DNA of 64,000 nt from Karstenula rhodostoma CBS 690.94 (Eukaryota > Ascomycota > Dothideomycetes > Pleosporales > Didymosphaeriaceae): NCBI GenBank assembly GCA_010093485.1, contig MU001493.1:1639601-1703600 (forward strand), written 5' to 3'. This document shows, in pieces, positions 10,741 to 22,194 of this stretch. The notes under the pieces are model-generated. The model had not been told where the DNA came from. It was given only the letters and a program-made list of their open reading frames with translations, and made no database searches. Every line of letters starts with the position of its first letter. The stretch's first letter is position 1. A program made the position numbers and the translations under genes.

Positions 10741-12322
10741 TCAAACCCCGGTTCCGGGAAATGCGCCCTTCTTGTTTAGCACCACCATTGCATGCTCGCG
10801 CGATATGTAGCCTTTCATGAGACCCTGCAGATGGTCAGCGATCTGCTGCGGTGCAGGCAGATAGAAGTGCGCGCGCGCGGATCACCAGTGGTGAGACGGC
10901 ACTCGCAAGCGCCCAAGTACAACGCTTCGTAAACGCACCTTGTAAATCATGTTGGCTAGCAGACACTCGACCTCCTCGTCGTCGACAGTCTGACCACCTC
11001 CTGACCCCATCCTCAGGGCTGTAGCGAAGTGTGCCAGTGGAATCCTGGTCCTCCTCATCCTATCCTTCTCCGTCTGTCCCTCTTTGAGATCCTCGTATCC
11101 TGCCGCGAGAAACACCTTGCGCAGAAGATTGCGTAATGCAATGTCACGACTTCGCTCCAATGTGAGGAAGACACGTCGCCGCACGAATTCGGGTTCGCCT
11201 TCGGCGAAAGCCTTGTCAAAGCCTGCAAGGTCACCCCTCTTGATGGAGCTGACAAGGTCACCGAATAGAGTTTGAAGGTGCGGGAATTCTTGGAGGATCT
11301 GAGCAGATGGGATTTCGCTCTTTGTGATGAGGCGACAAGGGATGAGGTATGTCAGAATGAGCTCTCTGTTTTTGGTACTTCCCTTGTAGCAATATGCCCA
11401 CGAATTGAACAAGGCGGTTTCTGCCTAATATCTGTTAGTGATTGGGGAGTGCTGCTGCAAGTTTAGCAAACCTTGTTGTAATCCTCCTGCAGGAAAGCTA
11501 TGACGCCGCAGTAGTACATGTAGGTGACCCGATGTGCCTTCGGGTACAGGTTCCATGGAGGCATGTCTGCTTGGGCCTCGATCGATTTGATGAGATTCTT
11601 GCATAAGGTGATCGTTTTCAGCTTGAAATATGTCTTGAATTGCAGGTTCGCTATGCAGTACACAGCCCACTTGCGCGATTCGCTCAAGTTGGGGTTTCTG
11701 AAAGCGTCAGGGCAGTCGTCAGAGCAGCAGACAATGGCACCCACCTGTCGCTCATGCACAATGCAAAGATGCGGCTGAAGACTCGTGCAGCTTCTTCAAG
11801 TTTCTGGTTTTTTGGCGTTGTGGCCACTACATCATCTGAGAGTCCTGCACTGAAGGTGACTGGCTTTGCCTTGGCCAATTGTGTATCTGCCTTGATAGCA
11901 AACTTTCTTAGATCATTCGCGACAAAGTAAAGCGTGAAGATGATCCAGTGTGGCAGCGTTCCGTTGCCGATGTACTTCTGGAAAGTTTGCACTAGGTCCT
12001 TCCATGCCTCGTACACTTCGACCGCGTGTCGCTCTGAGAGCCTGCCTTGATTTTGTGCCTGATCTGCTTTGATGATCTTGTCCGAAGCCCGCCAGAAATG
12101 CACAAACACATCGATCCAGCCCTGCGCTTCCGCGCGTTCTATCCCGCCCAGTCCGTACGTGATAGCGTGTTTAACATTGTGCTCGACCCTGACTTCATTC
12201 GTAGAGCGCCAGAAGTCGTATAAGCGGTCGACGGGTGTAGGCTTGAGGCAGTTTGCGAGGTCCAAGGCATCATGCTTGTAATAAGCTTGTTGGAACCCGG
12301 TGAGTGCGGCCTCCATTGACAT
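10741..12322 (-). CDS. csn12: CSN12 homologue, PCI-domain protein
   Basis: Four exons keep phase throughout: 12322-11745, 11697-11472, 11424-10939 and 10824-10741, giving 457 residues. The last exon was found from the family's ending: after ECLLANMIYK a 114 bp intron leads to GLMKGYIS..., ending PGTGV. Helical repeats fill the N-terminal two thirds, including the SRKWAVYCIANLQFKTYFKL and LILTYLIPCRL segments. The C-terminal PCI/winged-helix module follows. Csn12/Thp1-type PCI proteins act in the COP9 signalosome-associated complex of yeast or in mRNA export (TREX-2). Which applies here cannot be read from sequence. The length fits the family (about 420-460). It shares a 380 bp divergent promoter with RPL20. 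Confidence 0.88.
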
Positions 12323-12702
12323 GCTGAGTAGCGGCGGGGAGGGTCGAAGACACTGTGTGTTTATGGCGGTGGAGCGTTACGTTGACCCGCGAGGAGTTGG
12401 TAGCAATCAAATGTCGCGCATCCTGTACATTCGCGCGCGAGGCCCTTCGACACTTCCACAGTCGCAGCTGGAGGGTCCTTAGCGGGCGGTTGCGTCGGTG
12501 CTTGTCGCAGGTCTCGCCGATGCTGCGCTAGTGACAGAAGCGGTTACCTCGCACACTTCGGCTCGACGCACAATTTTGGCACACTCCTCGCAATTGCCAA
12601 CCCGACTTCACGACAACACCGGTACTAACCACCACAACACAGCATCAAGGTGCGTTGCCTCCTCCTTCATCCACAGTATTGCGATTGCTAACAGAACTTC
12701 AG
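12323..12702. promoter_or_regulatory. Bidirectional promoter between CSN12 and RPL20
   Basis: A 380 bp region separates two divergent start codons. A likely 5' UTR intron of RPL20 runs from the GTGCGT donor near 12650 through a GCTAAC branch point at 12686 to the CTTCAG acceptor at 12702, directly before the ATG. Confidence 0.5.
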
Positions 12703-13696
12703 ATGGGTAAGCAGTCCTTTTCTCCCCCGCCAGGTCCCAGCCATTGCAGTCTGTTCAGCTTGAAGATGCGCCCGCCTACGTTCAACGTCGCGACCGCCCC
12801 CGATTGCAACCATCCTGCTCAGTTTCCTACCGGGAATACACGAGAAGCAATGCACTGGAAGAGGAGGGTCACGCTGTGCTGCTGGCGAGCGGGGTGACGC
12901 TACAGGAGCGAACACGCACAAGCGAGGACGGTCGCCAAAATTCAGTGCTTGACCGCGCTTAACCACACCGCCCGAGCAGATGCACAGCGACCGCACCCGC
13001 CCAGAACAGCTCAGACTACAATGGCTGGGATACGATCTGTGACATGTGTGAGCACACGCTGACAGTCGTAGGTCGCCTTCAGGAATACCAGATCATCGGG
13101 CGTCACCTGCCCAGCGAGGCCAACCCGGCCCCGAAGCTCTACCGCATGCGCATCTTTGCGCCCAACGAGGTTGTCGCCAAGTCGCGATTCTGGTACTTCC
13201 TTGGCAAGCTTCGCAAGATCAAGAAGGCCAACGGTGAGATCGTGTCTGTGAACCAGGTGTGTACAGCCATCGCCCGCAGTTCGACCCCGAGCACCGCTAA
13301 TTGTCTCTAGATCCACGAGAAGCGCCCCCAGAAGGTCAAGAACTTCGGTATCTGGATCCGTTACGACTCGCGCTCTGGCACCCACAACATGTACAAGGAG
13401 TACCGCGAGATGTCCCGGACGGACGCTGTCGATGCCCTCTACCAGGACATGGCTGCTCGTCACCGATCCCGCTTCCGGTCGATCCACGTACGTGTATCCT
13501 TCCGCTGTTCATTGCACACGACTTACCAATTTTCTAGATCCTCAAGGTCGTCGAGGTCGAGAAGACCGCTGACATCCGCCGCCCGTACATGAAGCAGCTC
13601 CTCGTCAAGAACCTCAAGTTCCCTCTTCCTCACCGCGTAAACAAGTCGGCCAGCAAGAAGATCTTCTCTTCTACCAGGCCTTCAACTTTCTTCTAA
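12703..13696 (+). CDS. RPL20: 60S ribosomal protein L20 (eL20, formerly L18a)
   Basis: Coding exons are 12703-12706 (ATG plus one base), 13072-13256, 13311-13487 and 13538-13696. Phases are consistent and the product has 174 residues, the usual length for eL20. The start is set by ATGG before a GTAAGC donor. Joining to 13072 gives [15 protein letters not shown]. Conserved blocks are all present: [11 protein letters not shown], the [15 protein letters not shown] helix, [26 protein letters not shown] and the ending RPSTFF. The protein is part of the large ribosomal subunit. The long first intron (365 bp) after the start codon is typical of fungal ribosomal protein genes. I looked for C/D box motifs in that intron and found none convincing. 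Confidence 0.97.
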
Positions 13697-13968
13697 GCGT
13701 CTTCTTTCCTGGAGTGGGGTCTGGCTGGCAGAGATGATATGGCTTTCTCGGGCTTTCATGCATGGCTTCAAAAATGAAGTATACTAGGAACGAATCAAAA
13801 TCTCTGATACCAACCATTTCGCCTCTTGTATGTGAAGGACAAAGGGATTATGTCCGGATGCGGGTCGGGTGTGGGCATGAGTTATGAAGTCACATACATG
13901 AATCATGTGAACGATATTGGAATCAAAAGCATTAAGACCAACTCCGGCTATATTCTGCTACTTTAGAA

Positions 13969-15015
13969 TCACAACTTCGCTTTTGCGCCTTCGACTTTCG
14001 GCCTCCGCACCACGTCTATCGGTTTCCACCACGGGTACGCCGCGATGGATGTATTATCCATCGTCCCGGTGAATTTCGCAGGCCGCTTCTGCAAGAAACT
14101 CTGCACGCCCTCTTTGTTATCACTTCACTCTGTTAGCGCATCTCGCTTCTGCCATTACGCAGAGCAACACTTACTCGGACGTGAACAACTCATACAGGAT
14201 TCTCGAATCCAGCAAATGCTGTCCCTCCGCACTGCCCGTATCCCTGAACATCAACTCCTTCATAAGATAAGTAGACACCACACTCGTGTTCTTCACTACC
14301 TCAATCGCCACCTCAATCGCTTTGGGAAACACGTCCTCCGGCCTATTCACCGTATACGCAAACAAGCCCGACCAAATCGGGTCGCTCGCAGGATACGTAG
14401 ACCCCGTCGTAACCGCCGCCATCGCGCGCGAGTGCCCGATGAGTCGAGGCAGGAAGAAAGAGCTGCACGCCTCCATGATGAGGCCCCGGCGCGCGAAGAC
14501 GAAGCCTATCTTAGCAGCTTTGGGCACGATGCGGATGTTCATGGGCAGGGTCATGGTGATGCCGACGCCCACCGCGCTGCCGTTTAGGGCGCCGATGGTG
14601 GGCTTGCGGCACTTGTGGATGGCGAGGGTTACTCGTCCGCCACTATTCACATACGTTAGCTACACTCTCTTCTATTTACCATCTCTTACTTTCATGGCAG
14701 TACTTACCCATCTCTGTGCTCATTGATCGGTTCCTGGCCGCCCACAAACCCAAGATCAAGATCCGCGCCTGCGCAGAAAATCTTTCCTGTTGCAGTGAAC
14801 ACGATGCATTTCACTCTGTCGTCTATGTCGAACATTGTGTATGCTTCCTCGAGCTCGAGCATCATGGTGTTGGTGAAAGCATTGTAGTTCTTTGGCCGCC
14901 AGAGCGTGAGGATGATGATGCTAGGGTCTTCTGCGTAGTGCTCGGTCTTGATTTCTTTCCAGGGGAGGTCATTGTAGCTTTTGGGTAGCCTTGGGGCGGG
15001 GCATGCTTGTGGCAT
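13969..15015 (-). CDS. Peroxisomal enoyl-CoA hydratase/isomerase family protein
   Basis: Exons are 15015-14708, 14642-14175 and 14122-13969, with phases 2 and 2 kept, giving 309 residues. The crotonase fold is clear: FTATGKIFCAGADL (about 73-86) forms the first oxyanion-hole segment and IGALNGSAVGVG (about 120) the second. The protein ends in Ala-Lys-Leu, a type 1 peroxisomal targeting signal, so it very likely acts in peroxisomal fatty-acid beta-oxidation as a hydratase or a delta3-delta2 isomerase. Which of the two cannot be settled by eye: the region after the second oxyanion segment reads RRGLIMEACSSFFLPRLIG, and the Glu in MEACSS is a candidate catalytic residue. The C-terminal exon is assigned because the T/GAT junction restores the frame up to the AKL stop. 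Confidence 0.9.
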
Positions 15016-15847
15016 TGTGGAAAGACTGGCACAAACCAGGCGGTGATGGGATGGAGTGTATGTTAGTCTAGCGTGGTCGAGGAAATGCGGAGATGTCTCT
15101 CAAAGTGTTGGGACAAGTACATGAGGTTAATATAGTGATCAATGGTATGATTAGTCGCTCGTTGTGAGGGCATACATGTGCGGAGAAGCGTAATCTGGGG
15201 TGAGCCGAGGTTCGAATGGGAAGGATGAGAGGGGTGAGACGTGGCGGGCGTATTTCCGCAACATTCGACTCGCAAGATCTACCCAGGTACAATATTATCG
15301 AGAATTCCCAGTTGGCGACTCTAATGGCGTACGTTAGTACGCGACATTCCCGAATTGACGGTTTCGTCTCTCGAGCTGCTTGGCCGGAACATGTGAAAAG
15401 ACATGACCAATTTATGTATCTTCCACCCATCTAGCTCGGGTGTGATCCCCCATTCAGTGTGTTCTTTTTTCGACACATCGAACTGTCCTTCAGCATCGCA
15501 AGCATTCTTGTCTACTTGGCACGAGCCGACCAACCATCAATGCCATACGGCTTGGAATGACTGTCAAATATTAGATACTATTGATTAATGATACTAGGGA
15601 ACTATGCTGTATATGTGCTGTACATCTATTGCCCCTTCAGAAGGCCAAATTACTCACCCTCAGATGATCATCCGCAGGGATTCTCTCAAAGATCAGGTAT
15701 AGAACGCCAAGCGATGCAAAACATATACACGCCCCTTCGCTGCTCTATCTGTATACACCTTCACGCGAAAAGAAAAGACAGATAGGAAATATATAGTTAA
15801 CGATCGTTACGCACGGGTGGCAAACACGCTACAGAACATGGCGATGA
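15016..15847. other. Intergenic, no gene seen
   Basis: This lies between the hydratase start and the coiled-coil stop. The short frames on both strands are unconvincing. The right half (15,560-15,830) is moderately AT-rich and is probably 3' UTR. Confidence 0.4.
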
Positions 15848-18209
15848 CTAGCCGTCTGCAAGCGCTTCCCCGAGCGCCTCCGCGTCGTACTCCTCAACCA
15901 CAACTTTGGTAGGAGTCTCTTTGACATCGAAGAACCCCCAGATAGGCCCATTCTGATTTACGCCTGGCGCCCGCAGGCGCACTTCTTTTTTTACCTCTCT
16001 CTTCTTCCCGCCCGTGTCCTTCTTCACCGTATCAGTACTGGACTGGGTCTCCGCGCTCTTGCTTGAGTCAGGCCGTGGTGAAGAAGATACGGACGGTGAA
16101 GCCGGCGTGGTACCCCACTTTCCAAGAACCCAGCCGCCGACTTTCTTGCCCAGGCCACCGGCCGAGGGGATTCGATAGCTTGCATTTGGAACACGCGGTG
16201 TGCTGGAATACAGAAGCGACCGATTGTATGCGCTGGAGTCAAGGTCACGTCGGCTCATCCGGGCAGTCGCGGTAGCGGTCCAAGGCGTAAGCTCAGGGTT
16301 CAGACTATCTGCACCTCCTGGCGTAGCAAAGCGAGGAGACGTCGATAAGAGTAACTGCGAGGGTCGCGATTGCAGGGTATGAATGTCCATTCCCGATATC
16401 GAGATCAGCGATTCATGTGACACGGCCCGGCGGAGGGTTGGCCGTGTCTGGGCTAATGGTGAAATGAGATCGCCGAGTTCATCATCATCGATACGAGCAT
16501 TGGGAGACGGTGAGACGAGGTTCTCGGGAGTTGCGTTGCTGTCGATATTAGAGTCTTCGCCTTCTTCTGGAATGGTAGGCTGCGCTTGCAGAGAAGGCGA
16601 GAGGACGAATTCGTCATTTGCAAGAGAACTAACGGGACTAATGCCAGACACGACCGCAGACGCTGGGCTGCTTTTTGCTGTTATCGAGATGGGCGTACTA
16701 ACGCTCCTGATGGTTGCTAGGCTTGGAGGCTTCAGGGATTGGGATTTTTTGCGGTGGTGCTGACTGATGTCGCCTGTGAGGAATGATTTCGGTCCAAAGT
16801 TAGGTGACTGGAGGTCGATTGAGTCGGAGGGACTCGTTGGACGGGAAGAGTCGTAATTAGCGTCGCTGAAGACGCGATCGTAGACAGAGCCGCGGTGGGA
16901 TGCAGATAGAGGTGAACTGGGAAGTGAGGGTGCAAGGGTTGTTGCGTTGGACCATCGATTGGTGTTGGGCACGGTGACGGCAGTTTGAGACAGTATAGTG
17001 ATCTGGGTCGCGGGATCTGCTTGCATAGGGGGCGTAAAATGTCCTGGTGTAAGACTAAAGCGCTTCTTTCTGGGACGACGAGCTGGGGGCCTGGACGGAG
17101 TCTTTGCAATAGGTTGGCTGTAGTGGTGGTGGATATGCAGCTCCTGGTTGTAGACGGTTTCCCCAGCCAGTTCCTTCTGCAGATTCGGCGTGACAGCTTG
17201 TGGAGTGGCAAGCTCGGCGGGGCTTTCGCTGGGAGACACGGGTTGATGAGCGCCTAGGTACTCTCGGAGACGTTCCACCTCTTTGTTGGAGTTGTCGAGC
17301 ATCTCGCGAAGCTCGATGATGCCATGCTGCAGACTTGCGTTGTCCAAGAGAATGTCCTTGACGAAGTGCGACACGACATTGGTGCCGCTCTTGTCGACGC
17401 CAGCTTTCGCCTTCAACCTCCCCGCTGCTGTTGCCAGCTCTCCGTCCACGGTCATGCGCCGCTCCATGCGCGCTACAATCTCGACATGCCTCTCGCGCTC
17501 CTCGCGCGACTCCCTTTCAATGCGGTCGATCTGGTCCTGGAGATCTGCAATGACCCTTTCTGCTCTCTTCCATCGTTGTATGGCCGTCTTCTCGTCGGTG
17601 AGTTTGAGCTCCAAGCTCGAGTGCGTCTGTATTTGTTCCCTCTCCAGGTCCAGCAGCTGGGCTTCGAGCATCTGCGTGCGGGCGGCGAGAGAGCTCAACC
17701 TCTGAAGCTCCTCCTCAGTCGAATGCAGCGTGTCGGTAAGGGCCTTGATCTGGGCATCTGAGCTGGCGACAGCACTGTTCAGCTCCTCCAGGCGGTCCAG
17801 AAGCTGGCGGTTCGCCTTGATGGCCTGGGCGTTCTTCTCTTCGAGGTCGACCTTGTCTTTCTCCAGGTCTCCGATGGTGCTGAGCATGTGTTTCCGCTCG
17901 CGCTCCGAGTCGGCGACGTAGGCTTCATGGCGGGAGAGGAGAGCCTGCAGGGAGAAGGTGAGCCAGTCTCTCGAGGACGTCGCCGTGTCGGGCATCTTGT
18001 GGCACTCGTGGGTGCACGCGCAGAGGGACGCAGATGGCGAGATGACAGCAGCATGGCAAGACACGTACCTGGCCCAGCACGGCAGCTCTGCTGACATTCC
18101 GCTCGAGCCCCTCGACCAGCTTGTCGTTGTGCTTGAGGAACGCGCAGTCGCCGCTACCGCAGCAACAGTGCGGCCGGTCCGGAATGTCGTCGTCTCTGGC
18201 TAGCTCCAT
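15848..18209 (-). CDS. Conserved coiled-coil protein with N-terminal Cys/His motif
   Basis: Exon 1 is 18209-18069 and exon 2 most likely 17944-15848, giving 745 residues. An alternative acceptor at 17995 would add 17 residues in the same frame. The 17944 junction gives LGQ-ALLSRHEAY with a better pyrimidine tract and is preferred. The N-terminus carries a tight cluster, PHCCCGSGDC, then AFLKHNDKLVEGLER. A long coiled coil follows (about residues 45-230), rich in heptads such as LEKDKVDLEEKNAQ and LLDRLEEL. The remaining 500 residues are Ser/Pro-rich and probably disordered, with several SP and TP sites. The C-terminal 70 residues are basic and more ordered (VGGWVLGKWG, PIWGFFDVKETP). A scaffold or microtubule-organising role is conceivable, but I do not recognise a named orthologue. 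Confidence 0.8.
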
Positions 18210-18722
18210 GTGTGTTGTTGTCCCCTTGGCGCGGGCGCAATGCAGCGAGGGCCCGGGTGGTGTTGGGCGGTCCGGCGGCGCGCATGCTCGACGTACGTGG
18301 CGGTTTGTTTGCGGCGAGGCGAGGCGAGGGGCGTGTGTGCGTATGTATGTGCGTGTGGGCAGAGGGAACGAGGGGAACTGGTGAGTCGCCGGCGCGTGCG
18401 ACTTGGGGGGTGCTTGCGTGCCTGGCTCAGGGCTGTCGACTGTTATTGCACCAAAAGTGACCCAACCAAGGAACGCCAGCCCATCCCTCACCCCTGCCAG
18501 CTGCCCGCCCCGCCCCGCCCGGCCACCGCGTTTTGCGCACTGCACCCATTGGCCTCACACCCATTCACCTACCACGCGTCTTCCTCTTGGGGTGTGCACT
18601 GTGCGGATGGTGGAAACCAGAGAAGAGGATAGACGCCGCCTTGGTTGGACGTCATGGGACAGCTAGATACCTACCCGATGCAACTATATGTACAGTCGTC
18701 TCTTTGGAGAACCCGAAGGCAA
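18210..18722. promoter_or_regulatory. Promoter region of the coiled-coil gene
   Basis: This 513 bp region is G/C-rich (short runs of cccgcc and cggcgcg) between the coiled-coil start and the alpha-glucosidase stop. Both genes read leftward, so it holds the promoter of the first and the terminator of the second. Open frames here are GC-driven shadows. Confidence 0.4.
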
Positions 18723-21700
18723 CTAGTTTCCCCAGCTTAACGTCCATGCTCCCCCCCAAGCTCCTCCTTGCGTAACTTCACTCAGACCCCAAAGCTTCAG
18801 CACACCCGTCTCCTCGTCGTACGCCACATTCCCTCCGTCTACAGACTTGCCGCTGAGTTTGACCTCGCCGATTCCGTCAAAGACTCCGAGGATGGTGACG
18901 TTTCCGAGCGCGCTGGTGTCCTTGTACTCCCCTTTGACTTCGACCTTCAGTTCTCCGTCTTCCGCACTGAATCCCACCTCTAATGTGGCTTCCTGTGCGA
19001 CCGACTCCCCGTCGTCCACATAGAGGGCACCCGACGCCTTGCCATCGTCGCTGAGCGCAATCATCAGGCCCCATGGGTTAGCCCGAGATTCCATAGTCGT
19101 GTAGCCTGGCTCCTGGATTGGTGTGACGGATCCACCACGAAGATAGACTGGGATGTGTCCCAACGGCGCGGGAATGGAAGTGTTGACGCCGGCCTGCGCA
19201 TCCACCTTCTCGCCCGTATACCAGTCGTACCAACTCGTTCCATCGATAACGCCAGGGAACACACCGTTGACGGTTTCGACCTGGGGTTCTAAAACAGGAG
19301 TGACGAGTATATTTGGTCCGAGCATGAATTGGGTGCCTACGTCCGCGAGCTGCGGCTCGTTCGGAAATTCCCATGCCAAAGCACGCATGACAGTCGAACC
19401 GGTGGTGTGTGCTTCGTAAAACAGTGTATACATGTATGGAAGAAGTGTATACCGGATGTTCATAGCCGTCTTCGAAGCAGAGGCGACGCTAGCCCAACGG
19501 AAGGGCTCTTGCGATAGTGCAGATAGCGTGTTGTGGTTGCGATAGAAGGGGAAGAAGGCGGAAAGTTGCATCCAGCGTGAACATAGCTCATAATCAGTGT
19601 TCCCGTTGAACCCACTGCTAGGGTCAGAAGAGCTGAACTGAATACCTGGGAAGGGAAGTGCTTACCAAGTATCGACACCGAACATGGGGATGCCGTAGAG
19701 CGAGAACGATAGTGCTTGCGAGATGGAGAAATACATGTAGTACCATTTCGACGCATTATCTCCGCCCCAGTGTCCGGCCCATTTCCCAGAGCCGGTGGCC
19801 GTTGATCTCCCAATTATGAACGGTCGCTTCCCCGGGAAAACGGAGAGTAGGCCTTCGTACGTAGCGTTGAGGATCTGATGTCTATATTTGAGTTAGCCAC
19901 GTAATTCCTTCCTTTTTTCGAGACCCTTCGCTTACCCAAAGATATTATGCACGTCGTACTCTTCTACTCCATTAGCATGCGTCGCATTCGGGCTAACGGC
20001 ATGGACGGCTAAGTCTCCTTGGACGTTTTTGATGACAAAAGGAGGGTGGTTGACATTCCTTGCTCCTGGTGTCGGCGTAGTCTTGAGGTAACTTGTGCTG
20101 CTTGGTTGCGGTGCAGCTGTTGCACTGTTTTGGGCGTCTTGTGAGCTACTCGCGGAACTTGCCGAGGCCGCTTCGGTGGCATTTGTGACATTGAAGCCCT
20201 CGGGAAATGAGTAGATTCGATTGCCTTGTTCTCCAGGGAGACTGAAAGGCGGATGCACTGGATTCAAAGTAATGTTTCCAGTGCCACAGGATCCAACGCA
20301 GAAAGAGGAGACTTCAGACATATCGATCCAGATGCCCGAGAATGGAACTTCTTTGTACCACTCAACGAGCTCCTTCACCCACCATGTTTGGCCGTTGGCG
20401 GAAATAAAATCGGGGAAAAATGTGTATCCTGGCCAGACAGCACCAATCTGATGAAGATAGTCAGCAGGTGAGGAGTCGATGTTACGGAAAATGCACTTAC
20501 GTATTGACTCCCGTCTGGGTTGGTCATGAAGGACCCTGACTCATTCCCGCGTCTATACGTGTCGTACGCGTCGGATGTATTCAGAGGATTTGGAATGTAG
20601 ATCGCCGAGTCTACGATGGGAACGAAATGCTGATTTTTGCTGTGGATGTAGTCAAAGAACTCTTTCACGCCTGACAGTGGGAATGACACCGGGTCCAGAG
20701 TGAAGTCGCGGTACTGGTCCATGTAGTCAATATCAGTCCAAATAGTCTCTAATGGGATGTCGAATGCCCTGAATGTATCAACAATATCTCGTAGCTCGGT
20801 CCAATTGTGGTAGCCCCAACGGCATTGATGATATCCAAAAGACCAGTATTGCTGTAGAGCGGGAAGAGCATCGAAAGATTTGAGGTATTGCTTCGTGACC
20901 TCTGGCTGCGTTGGTCCATCGTAGAAGAACAGATCAATGCTGCCTCCGATAGTACGCCATGTGATCCGGTCGCTAGATAGTTTGGGTTCTTGCCCATGAA
21001 GATTTCTGAGATACACACCGTGAGAGTGGGACCCAAATGAAGATCCTCCATTCCCGGCACCATTCGACCCGTTGGTTGGGTGGCCTCCGTTCGGATACTG
21101 GTGCTTGGATACATGACCCCGCTCATCGAGTTCACTTCTTTTAACTAGCTTTCTTTGACCCCTTGTGTCGGTTTCAAAGTACCTAGTCTCAAGATAGAAC
21201 GGTTGGCTACCGTATATGTTATCGTCAATTGGATCGCCTGCATCTGCAGCATAAATCGTAGCAGATAAGTTGCGATTGAGTCTGAAGTCATGAATGCGTT
21301 CACCGAGTCCATATACTAGCGATATGAGTTAACAACAGGGTAGACAGAATGTGATTTTTACGAGTCAATAGCCAATTGCCTGAACGCTTGGATGTGGTAA
21401 TGTAGCACAGGGGTACTTACGATTGTAGTCTTCCGGGAGGTGAGAGACAAATTCAATGAACTGGTCTTCATAAACCAGTTTGGTGTTCTCGGACGAAAAT
21501 ATCACATCACCCGTAGAGTGTCTTGTGACGCTGAACCAAAACGAAGGTTCGTCATCCCCTGTGCATGCGTCAGTAGTAGATCGTTTAAGCCACAAGCACT
21601 GTCATACAATCGAATTTAAGATCAATATCTCCGGCAGTTGAATCCGCCTTTGGTCGTGGGATCAGGTCTTCTGGGACTATATACCAAGACGAGTTTGATG

Positions 21701-22194
21701 CATCCTACCAAAATTAGCTCCTGTCATGTGACTCAAACGGAGAGAAGTTAGAGACTGACAATGTTGACAGGACTGATGTTGATGGCAAGGCGGTTAGCAC
21801 TCTGATATTCGACTTTCAAGCTCAAGACCTCGATATCGTTACCGTACACATTGCACGGTGCACCGGCAAGCGTGAGAACGGCGGTTAAGCCGCTGTCACT
21901 CTCTTTGACTTGTGAAGCCTTGTATCCCGGGCAAACAGCCTGAGCGTCGACAGCTGCGGGGTCATTGACGTTCGGCAAGAGGTTCGCTCCTACATCAACT
22001 GAAGCAGGCATCGTGAAAACATCGCGAAATGTGGCGGGAGAGCCGCCAATCGTTACCGTGTTGACTGTTGGCGAAGGACGCGGTGCAGCAGATGGCCCAG
22101 CACCGTCTGCTGAATTCACCGACTGCTGCGCCAGTGCCAACGCTTGAAGAGAAAAAAATGAGAACGACAATTTGAAGAAATCTGAGGGAGCCAT
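18723..22194 (-). CDS. agdA: Secreted alpha-glucosidase, glycoside hydrolase family 31 (agdA type)
   Basis: Seven exons: 22194-21760, 21704-21608, 21558-21421, 21315-20501, 20447-19936, 19881-19666 and 19617-18723. All phases agree and the product has 1035 residues. A signal peptide (about residues 1-23) precedes a Ser/Pro linker. The GH31 catalytic core contains WIDMSEV, with the nucleophile Asp near 537, and GHWGGDN, with the acid/base Asp near 707. The insert between them is low in complexity (Ala/Ser/Gln/Thr-rich), as in the Aspergillus enzyme. Many N-x-S/T sequons point to glycosylation. The enzyme releases glucose from the non-reducing ends of maltose and starch oligosaccharides outside the cell. 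The first intron uses an unusual GTCAGT donor. A Gly/Asn/Ser-rich insert lies before SHGVYLRN. No amylase or regulator gene neighbours it. Confidence 0.95.

Noticed and set aside
10741..10800. tRNA-like T-arm (ggttccgggaaatgc) near the CSN12 end
   Set aside because: No acceptor or anticodon stem fits, and the bases encode the conserved end of CSN12.
12707..13071. Possible snoRNA in the long first RPL20 intron
   Set aside because: No paired C and D boxes or H/ACA hinge could be found by eye.
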